Shown here: piece by piece, positions 56,989-64,000 of the stretch
Position numbering within the stretch: the stretch's first letter is position 1
Layout: each line of letters opens with the position of its first letter
DNA from: GCA-2746795 sp963747345
GTDB lineage: Bacteria > Chloroflexota > Anaerolineae > Promineifilales > Promineifilaceae
Direction of reading: 5' to 3'
Length of the DNA stretch: 64,000 bases
Assembly: GCA_963747345.1 (NCBI GenBank)
Contig: CAVVFA010000001.1
Coordinates: 62,001 to 126,000 of the forward strand
The notes under the pieces: model-generated
The model's database searches: none
Told to the model about the DNA's origin: nothing
Seen by the model: only the letters and a program-made list of their open reading frames with translations
Made by a program: the position numbers and the translations under genes

Positions 56989-58632
56989 ATGGCAGGATTA
57001 GATCAAGAAACACGAGACATGGTTCTCGATACGCTCAAGCGGTATGCCGAGGACAAATTAACCCCAGAATTCTTGCTGAAATTGGATCACGAAGATCGGT
57101 TCCCCACCGACGTGCTGCGCGAACTCTACGATCCCAACCAATTTGGGCTGCACCTACTATTTGTCCCCGAAGAATATGGTGGATTAGGCGGCGGCGCTTA
57201 TGATATTTATCGTGTCTCGGAACTCATGGCTTCCATCGACCTGGGTATCGCTACTGGCGTACTCGCAACCTTCCTTGGCTCAGACCCCATCCGTGTTGGC
57301 GGCACTGAAGAGCAAAAGGCGCTGTGGATGGGCAAGATCGCCGAAGAAGCACTGCTCATGGCCTATGGCGCTACCGAGCCGCAGGCCGGTTCCGACCTGG
57401 CTGCTATGACCACCAAAGCTGTGCCTGTCGCAGAAAACGGAGAAATCATCGGCTATAAAATCAGCGGACAGAAGCAGTGGATTAGCAACGGTGGTGTCGC
57501 CGACCTCTACACGATTTTGGCGCTGGCTCCTGGCGGGCCAACCTGGTTTGTCATCGACAAAGACGCAGAAGGCTTCTCTAAGGGCAAGCAAGAAGACAAG
57601 CATGGCATTCGTGCCAGCAACACGGCCGCTCTCTTTTTAGACAACGTATACGCGCCCATTGACCGCTTGATTGGCGGTGTAGAGGGGCAAGGGCTGGCAC
57701 AAGCCCAGGCTGTGTTTGGTTACACCCGCCTCATGGTGGGCTGTTTTGGCATGGGCGCAGGCTGGGAAGCACTCAAACGCGCTATCCGCTATTCCCAAGA
57801 CCGCATCCAGGGCGGCGATCCGCTCAGTGAAAAACAAGGTTATACCCACAAACTCATCGTACCCAATGCCGTGCGCTTAGAAGCGGCGCGTACCTACATC
57901 GAATGGGTGGCAGAACGGCTGGACAGCGGCAGTGAAGATCACGGCCTGCAAACGGAAGGCGCCGTCGCCAAATACATGGCGACGGAAGCGGGCAACAAAG
58001 CGGCCGAAGATTCGATTCAGGCGCTGGGCGGGTATGGTTATACCAAAGAGTACATGGTCGAAAAAATCAAGCGCGATGTGCGTATCACGACCATTTACGA
58101 AGGCACATCTGAGATTATGGAATGGACGATTGCCCGTGACCGTTGGCAGCTCCATCTCAAATCACGCGGTACTTATTACACTGACTGGGCCGCTAGACTC
58201 GACGCGATCCACAAGAAACAACCTGACAATGGCGCAGGTACAGCCGCGATGGCGATGCGTGCTCTGGCCGTTATTTTAGACCGCTGCCGCATAGATCGGC
58301 TGACGCGCCAACAACACGTCTTGTTCCGGTTGGGTGAACTGATTGCTTATGTGGAAACGGCCGTTATCTTTGCAGAGCGTGTCGTCGATAAACCCACCGA
58401 AGCCATTCGGCTAGACGTGCCTACGCGCCAGGCGATGGCCCGCATCCACGCCCGTGACGCCGCGCTGAAGGTTGCTACTGACGGCTTGCGTTGGGCCATC
58501 GGCGTGGGGCAAACAGACCCCAATCTGGCCAATTCGTTGAATTTGCCCGGCCATCTACCAGGCGCAAGCAGGACTTGGTTGAGGACATGGATTTTGTAGC
58601 GGCAGCGTTGAATAAGGCGTTTAAAGCTTAAT
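56989..58632 (+). CDS. Acyl-CoA dehydrogenase, frameshift near the C-terminus
   Basis: About 547 aa. ATG 56989 after AGAAGGAGG. FAD-dependent alpha,beta-dehydrogenation of an acyl-CoA. Domains: N-terminal helices (RDMVLDTLKRYAEDKLTPEF), the FAD/substrate motif AYGATEPQAGSDLAAM, KQWISNGGVADLYTI, and the C-terminal EGTSEIMEWTIARD with the expected catalytic region after GGYGYTKEYMVEKIKRD. A roughly 150-residue extension after the core is found in larger members of the family. A shift near 58560 restores the end (DLVEDMDFVAAALNKAFKA, stop 58632). It lies upstream of the ketosynthase genes. Confidence 0.92.
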
Positions 58633-58714
58633 TGTGAATTGTGAATTGTGAATTGTGAATGAATACGAGACCGCTCATTCACAATTCACCATTAATTATT
58701 CACAATTCACAATT
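58632..58714. repeat. Heptamer inverted array (ATTGTGA family)
   Basis: Four perfect ATTGTGA units (58632-58659), then CACAATT, CACCATT, AATTATT, CACAATT, CACAATT; a long AT-rich hairpin after the acyl-CoA dehydrogenase, touching its stop codon. Confidence 0.9.
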
Positions 58715-58727
58715 ATTGAGGTTTCCG

Positions 58728-61557
58728 ATGAATTCAGCAGATAGAGCGATTGCCATCGTGGGGGTTGGCGCAGTTTTGCCAGATGCGCCAACTGCACCAG
58801 CTTTTTGGCAAAATATACTCAACAAACGATACAGCATCACCGATGTGCCGCCCGAACGGTGGAATCCTGATTTTTACTTTGATGCCGACCCGTATGCACC
58901 CGATAAAACGTACAGCAAAATCGGCGGTTGGGTGCGTGGTTTTGAATTTGACTGGAAGCAGTTACCGGATGCCGCCCAAAGTGGCCGCCTCGATGGACGA
59001 AGGTCAGCAGTGGGCGGTAACGATTGCGGCGGAAGCATTGGCGGATTATGGGTATCCACAACGGCCGTTAAACACTGAAAAAACAGGCGTCATCCTGGGC
59101 ACAGCGATGGGCGGGGAAATGCATTACATCACCCAGAACCGCATCATCTTCCCCGAGTATGCCGACGCCCTGCAAACCTCTGACGCTTTCAATCAACTTC
59201 CTAAAAACGTGCGTGAACAAATTATCAGCGAATGGCACAGCACCATCGACCAGCGCATTCCCGCTATCACTGAAGACACCATGCCCGGCGAACTGCCCAA
59301 CATCGTCTCCGGGCGGGTGGCCAATATGCTCAATTTGCGCGGCCCCAACTTCATCACCGACGCGGCCTGCGCTTCCAGCTTTGCCGCCATCAACGCCGCC
59401 ATCGAACTGCTCAGCGCATATGAAGTTGATGCCGTCATTGCTGGCGGTGTAGATCGCAACATGGGCGCGCTCCGTTTTTGTCAAATTCTGCAAAATTGGG
59501 GCGTTGAGTGCCACCGGCAGCCGTCCGTTTGGGGCAGGTGCCGACGGTTTTGTCATGGGCGAAGGCTCTGGCGCTTTCTTGCTCAAACGGTTGAGCGACG
59601 CCGAGCAGAACGGCGACAAAATTTATGCGGTTATTCGCGGCGTGGGTGGCAGCAGTGATGGCAAGGGCAAAGGCATTACCGCGCCCAATCCGGTGGGACA
59701 AATACTCTCCATTGAACGCGCCTGGGAAAACGCGGGGCTAGACCCCGCTACGGCGACTCTCGTGGAAGCGCATGGCACATCTACTCGAGTGGGTGACGTG
59801 GCTGAAGTAGAAAGTTTAGCCAAAGTATTCAGCGGCGCGGCGGCCAACAGTATTGCGCTGGGGTCGGCCAAAAGCAATATCGGCCATTTGAAGGCGGGCG
59901 CAGGCGCGGCTGGTTTGCTCAAAGCGACGATGGCAATCCATCACAAAATTTTGCCGCCGACGCTCAACGCCGAAACACCCAATCCCAACATTGATTTCAG
60001 CCGCACGCCCTTTGTGCTTAACCATGAAGCCCGCGAATGGGAAGCGCCCAATGGCACGCCGCGCCGCTGTGGTGTCAGTGCCTATGGCTTTGGCGGTACT
60101 AATTTTCATCTCGTGCTGGAGGAGCATATCCCCGGCGCGTTGACTCAAAGAAGCAAGACCTTTACGGGTGTCTCCATTCCGGAATCTATCTCTGGGCAGG
60201 CGAGCAATGGGGCCACCACTACTTTATCGGCGACATCCGTAATGACTAAGCCGGCTCCAGTGCGTGGTATTTTTGCACTGGGTGCCGGTTCCCCTTTTGA
60301 TTTGCAAACAAAAGTTGATGAAGCGCTCAAACGAGTGGAACAGGGTTGGAATCCGCCGCTGGCTGCTTTGCCGGAAACGGCCGTTATCCAATCCCCAGAA
60401 CGCCTCATCATCGACTACGGCGACCATGCCCAACTGCTAGACCGCCTGCAAAAAGCCCGCAAAGTCATGAGCTTTGACAATCCCCAAGCCTGGAAAGCTG
60501 TGCAGTCGCAAGGCATCTTCCGGGGCAGCGGCAAACCAGTCGGGAAAATCGCCTTCATGTTCCCCGGCCAGGGCAGTCAGTACGTCAACATGGGGCGCGA
60601 ATTGGCTGAACTATCACCCACCGTCGCCAAAATCTTTGACGAAGCCGACGCTGTCATGAAACCGATTTTAGACAAGCCGCTCACCGACTACATCTTTGTC
60701 AATCCCGACGATAACGCGGCGGTGATGCAGGCTACGTTTGACCTGATGCAGACCGAAATCTGCCAGCCTGCCATGCTCACCCTCGACATGGCGCTGATGG
60801 CGCTGCTGGCCGATTACGGCTTCACGCCCGACATCGTGATGGGGCATTCGCTGGGTGAATACGCGGCGCTGATTGCCGCTGGCGTGATGCCCTTTGCCGA
60901 TGCGCTGGAAGCCACGGCGGCACGCGGCGGCGAAATGGCGAGCTATGGATTTGGAAGACAATGGCAAGATGGCGGCCGTTCTGGCTCCATTTGATGTGGT
61001 CGAACAGGTATTGGGCAGTATCGACGGTTACGTGGTGCCAGCCAACATCAACAGCCACAGTCAATGTGTCTTTGGCGGGGCGAGCGATGCCGTCGATCAA
61101 GGCCGTCGCCAAGTTTGAAGCCGATGGCTACAAAGCGATGATCATCCCGGTCAGCCACGCCTTCCACACGGAAATTATTGCGCCAGCGGGTGTGCCGTTA
61201 CGCAAAGTGCTAGACCGCCTCGATGTGCGCGAAGCCCAACTGCCCATCGTCGCCAATGTAACGGGCGGTATGTATCCCACGACGGTGGAAGCCATCAAAG
61301 ACAATCTGCAAAAGCAGGTTTCCTCGACGGTGCAGTGGGTGAAAGGGCTGCACACGCTTTACGATTTTGGCGTGCGCCTGTTTGTAGAGGTGGGGCCGAA
61401 ACGGGCGCTGCGTGGTTTTGCCAATGACGTTTTTGCCGACAAAGATGATGTGATTTCGCTCCTGACCAATCACCCCAAACAAGGGACGCTGCCCACGTTT
61501 AACCAGGCGTTGTGCGGACTGTATGCGGCGGGGTTTAGTGGGAACAGTGAACAGTGA
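58728..61557 (+). CDS. PfaA-like ketosynthase-acyltransferase (type I PKS/PUFA synthase subunit), four frameshifts
   Basis: ATG 58728. About 942 aa once shifts near 58970, 59500, 60945 and 61095 are bridged. The ketosynthase (about 8-470) has Cys in DAACASSFAAINAAIELL and His in EAHGTSTRVGD and KSNIGHLKAGAGAAG. The acyltransferase (about 600-900) has FMFPGQGSQYVNMGRELAE, the catalytic Ser in GHSLGEYAAL and PVSHAFHT. The layout KS-AT matches the start of PfaA / heterocyst-glycolipid-type synthases that build long-chain or polyunsaturated acids. The reading frame ends within a GTGAACA heptamer array, so the last residues (GNSEQ) are repeat-derived. The next ketosynthase gene follows after 62 bp. 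Confidence 0.85.
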
Positions 61558-61582
61558 ACAGTGAACAGTTAATCAGTGAACA
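61540..61582. repeat. Heptamer array (GTGAACA family)
   Basis: GGGAACA then GTGAACA three times, then a further GTGAACA; it includes the stop codon of the KS-AT gene. Confidence 0.88.
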
Positions 61583-61619
61583 GACAGCCGGTTATGCTCG
61601 AGTAGCAAGGGAAGAAAAA

Positions 61620-63935
61620 ATGGATGGGAATGGTTCTATCCCCACAAATTTAGACAGTTTAAGCCAACTTTTAGCACAAGCACTCCAGCAAACCAATCTC
61701 CAATCTCCAATCCTTCGACAAGCTCAGGACAGCTCTAATCAACCATTTGACCGCAACTCGCCGCCGCAAGGTTCCGTCATCATCAGCGGCACGGGGCTGG
61801 GGCTGCCGGGCGCGGAAAAATCGGTGATGGATCCGGAGAATGCGCTGCGGATTTTACGCGGCGAGCAGTTTGTGGATTTGATTCCCGAACGGTTCCGCAA
61901 GCGCATGGTCGACAAGCGCATTACGCGGCTGGTGAAGGGCGAAGATGGCTCAGGCAAGTTTGTCACGATTGACGAAACGGCCGAGGTCATCAAACTGGCA
62001 GGTCGCCCCGGCTATTTTGATTTAGAAGCCGAGTATGGCGTGGACAGCAAGCTCATTGAGGCGCTGGACATCACCACGCAGTTGGCGATGGCGGCGGGTC
62101 TGGATGCACTGCGCGAGGCGGGTATTCCTTTAGCCCAACGCTACAAGACGGCGACCACCGGCAAGGTGCTGCCTCAAGATTGGAAACTGCCCCGTTCTCT
62201 GCGCGATGAAACGGGCGTTATTTTTGCCAGTGCCTTCCCTGGCGGCGACCGTTTTGCGGAAGAATTTAGCCGTTACTATGCGTTTATCAATCGCGTGGAG
62301 CAGTTGGAAATGCTGGAAGAGCTGCGCCAAAGCACGAACGACAATCAGATACGCAGGTGGAACTCAACCGGCGTATCGGTGAACTGCGCGATGCGTTGGA
62401 ACGGGAACCGTACACGTTTGACCGCCGCTTTTTGTTCCGCATTTTGGCGATGGGTCACAGTCAGTTTGCGCAGTATATCGGCGCACGCGGGCCGAACACG
62501 CAGGTTAATGCGGCGTGTGCGTCTACGGCGCAGGGTGTGGCGATTGCGGAAGATTGGATTCGTAACGGCCGTTGCCGGCGAGTTATCGTCATTGGCGCAG
62601 ATAATGTGACGGGTGACAACCTGATGGACTGGGTTGGCGCGGGTTTCCTGGCAGTCGGCGCCGCCACGACGGAAGACCGTGTAGACCATGCCGCTTTGCC
62701 CTTCGACAAACGACGGCACGGCACGATTTTAGGCATGGGCGCTTGCGCTCTCGTCGTGGAAAGCGAAGATGCGGTGCGCGAACGCGGGATGCGCGGCATT
62801 GTCGAATTACTTAGCAGCGAAACCAACAACAGCGCCTTCCACGGCACACGTCTGGATGTGGAACACATCAGCCTGGTGATGAATAATCTGGTTACTTCGG
62901 CTGAACGTCGTTTTGGTTTGAATCGATATGCGATGGCGCCGCAAACGGTGTTTATGTCGCACGAGACGTTTACGCCAGCCAGAGGTGGCAGTGCGGCCGC
63001 TGAGGTGATTGCCTTGCGTGAAACGTTTGGCGAGGCGGCGAATGAAATCATTGTGGCGAACACCAAAGGCTTCACCGGACATCCGATGGGTGTCGGTGTG
63101 GAAGATGTGATTGCCGTCAAGATTTTGGAACATGGCATTGTGCCGCCAGTTCCTAATTTCAAAGAGGTTGACCCTGATTTGGGCAGCGCTGAATTTGAGC
63201 CGGGGCGGGCGCTATCCGGTGCAGTATGCGCTGCATCTGGCGGCGGGTTTTGGCTCGCAGATTGCGCTGACGCTGACGCGCCGCATTCCGGGCAGTCTGA
63301 ATCGCATTGACAATCAGCCGCTGTATGAGCGCTGGCTGGCTGACATCAGTGGTTATGATCGTGCCGAGATAGAAGTGGTGAAACGGGTATTGCGCATCAA
63401 GGCCATTGGTGTACCGATACGTGTGCCAGCTCCGAATCGGTGGCAGGTGGGCACGGGGCCGGTGGTGCGGGTGAACAGTGGTCAGTGTTCAGTGAACAGT
63501 GAACAGTTTACAGTGAACAGTGAGCCGGTTGCACCGTCGGTGGCTAGATTGGAGCCAGCGCCAGAGCCGGTGAAGGTGGAAGCAAAGGCAGAAATTAGAA
63601 GGGAGAAGGTGGAAACGGCCGTTTCTGAGCCAGTTCAAACACCAATTCCAACACCAGCACCAATTCCTGCTCAGCCCGCAGCGGATTCTGTGGCGGTGAA
63701 GATTGTTTCGCTCATTGCCCAGCAAACGGGCTATCCCGAGGACATGCTCGATTTAGACCTGGATTTGGAAGCGGATTTGGGCATTGACACGGTGAAACAG
63801 GCCGAAACCTTTGCCGCGATTCGCAGCGAGTTCAAGATTCCGGCTCGTGACGATTTGAATCTGCGGTCTTACAACACCATTGAGAAAGTGATTGGGTTTG
63901 TAGAAGAGATGAGACCGGATTTGGTGGATGAATAA
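61620..63935 (+). CDS. Divergent ketosynthase with C-terminal acyl carrier protein domain, two frameshifts
   Basis: About 771 aa. ATG 61620 behind AAGGGAAG is preferred to 61554, whose frame begins in a repeat array. Shifts near 62345 and 63215 must be bridged. The ketosynthase has Cys in NAACASTAQGVAIAEDW, His in MSHETFTPARGG (in place of the usual EAHGT) and His in TKGFTGHPMGVGVED. A Pro/Glu/Val linker containing a heptamer array (SVNSEQFTVNSE) leads to an ACP (LDLDLEADLGIDTVKQAE). The phosphopantetheine position reads Asp-Thr instead of Asp-Ser. The partner of the preceding KS-AT, giving a PfaA/PfaC-like chain-building system; the rest of the cluster lies to the right of the window. Confidence 0.82.
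63471..63523. repeat. Heptamer array inside the ketosynthase-ACP gene
   Basis: Units of GTGAACA / GTTCAGT / TTACAGT type in phase, translated without a stop as part of the interdomain linker. Confidence 0.88.
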
Positions 63936-63937
63936 AG

Positions 63938-64000
63938 ATCAAAGATTAAAGATTGAAGAAACGGTTCAAACTCTCAATCTTCAATCTTTAATCTTCAATC
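63938..64000. repeat. Heptamer inverted array (AAAGATT / TCAATCT family)
   Basis: AAAGATC, AAAGATT, AAAGATT on the left; TCAATCT, TCAATCT, TTAATCT, TCAATC on the right, running to the window edge after the ACP gene. Confidence 0.85.

Larger units (their letters stand above)
245..63624. repeat. Highly iterated palindrome AACGGCCGTT (dispersed, whole window)
   Basis: The exact 10-mer occurs roughly 55-65 times by eye (for example 245, 5981, 10261, 11511, 16869, 24619, 28000, 36974, 51408, 53122, 60375), with many one-base variants of the CGGCCG core. It lies mostly in coding sequence, read as T-A-V, N-G-R or R-P, and also in linkers and spacers. I did not count it exactly. Confidence 0.92.

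Overview
The window is one mid-GC stretch of bacterial chromosome. Gene content and style point to a Chloroflexota bacterium of the Anaerolineae/'Promineifilum' kind. The evidence is lipoproteins with long Pro/Thr/Ser-rich linkers, a K+-independent membrane pyrophosphatase, several amino-acid ABC transporters with fused binding domains, a hydroxyproline dehydratase and a PfaA-like ketosynthase cluster. This placement is inference; there is no rRNA here. About 20 genes carry one to four frameshifts that restore a well-conserved protein when bridged. The underlying assembly therefore probably has uncorrected indels, and I annotate those loci as single genes.

Layout. 1-2.5 kb: AapJ/AapQ amino-acid importer (runs off the left edge). 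3-9.8 kb: PYROXD2-like oxidoreductase, YigZ, secreted glycosidase-like lipoprotein, glycosyltransferase, PlsC, DUF2007 zinc-ribbon protein. 10-19.5 kb: sensor kinase, PPOX-type flavoprotein, radical-SAM activase plus glycyl radical enzyme (trans-4-hydroxy-L-proline dehydratase, HypD), HpcH/HpaI aldolase, DUF4037 protein, EamA transporter. 19.7-22.2 kb: superoxide dismutase, ferredoxin, JAMM protease, PlsY. 22.3-35.4 kb: amino-acid uptake and catabolism (SBP_3-SBP_5 fusion, DAO-type oxidase, ornithine cyclodeaminase family, complete Liv system with a tandem-duplicated binding protein). 35.8-41.3 kb: PhoU, MBL hydrolase, FabF, PlsX, DUF1294, dodecin. 41.5-45.6 kb: bifunctional nuclease, DnaB, DnaD-like protein and a double-AAA+ helicase loader. 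45.7-51 kb: LysM protein, PgeF, FtsK, UbiE/MenG. 51.2-56 kb: a DsbA-like protein with an in-frame TGA at the redox cysteine, a two-repeat lipoprotein, HppA. 56.6 kb: tRNA-Arg(CCG). 57-64 kb: acyl-CoA dehydrogenase and two PKS/PUFA-type ketosynthase genes, the second ending in an ACP domain.

How the genes fit together. Three importers (Aap, SBP fusion, Liv) plus HypD, an ornithine-cyclodeaminase-family enzyme and a DAO-type oxidase suggest growth on amino acids from protein debris, including hydroxyproline. PlsX, PlsY, PlsC, FabF and the ketosynthase cluster cover membrane lipid synthesis.

Three signals stand out. (1) A probable selenoprotein: UGA replaces the first Cys of a DsbA-type CXXC motif and a bacterial-SECIS-like hairpin follows at the expected distance. 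(2) A highly iterated palindrome, AACGGCCGTT, occurs about once per kilobase in genes and spacers. (3) Many gene boundaries carry inverted arrays of degenerate 7- or 8-nt repeats, some of which intrude into coding sequence and supply stop codons.
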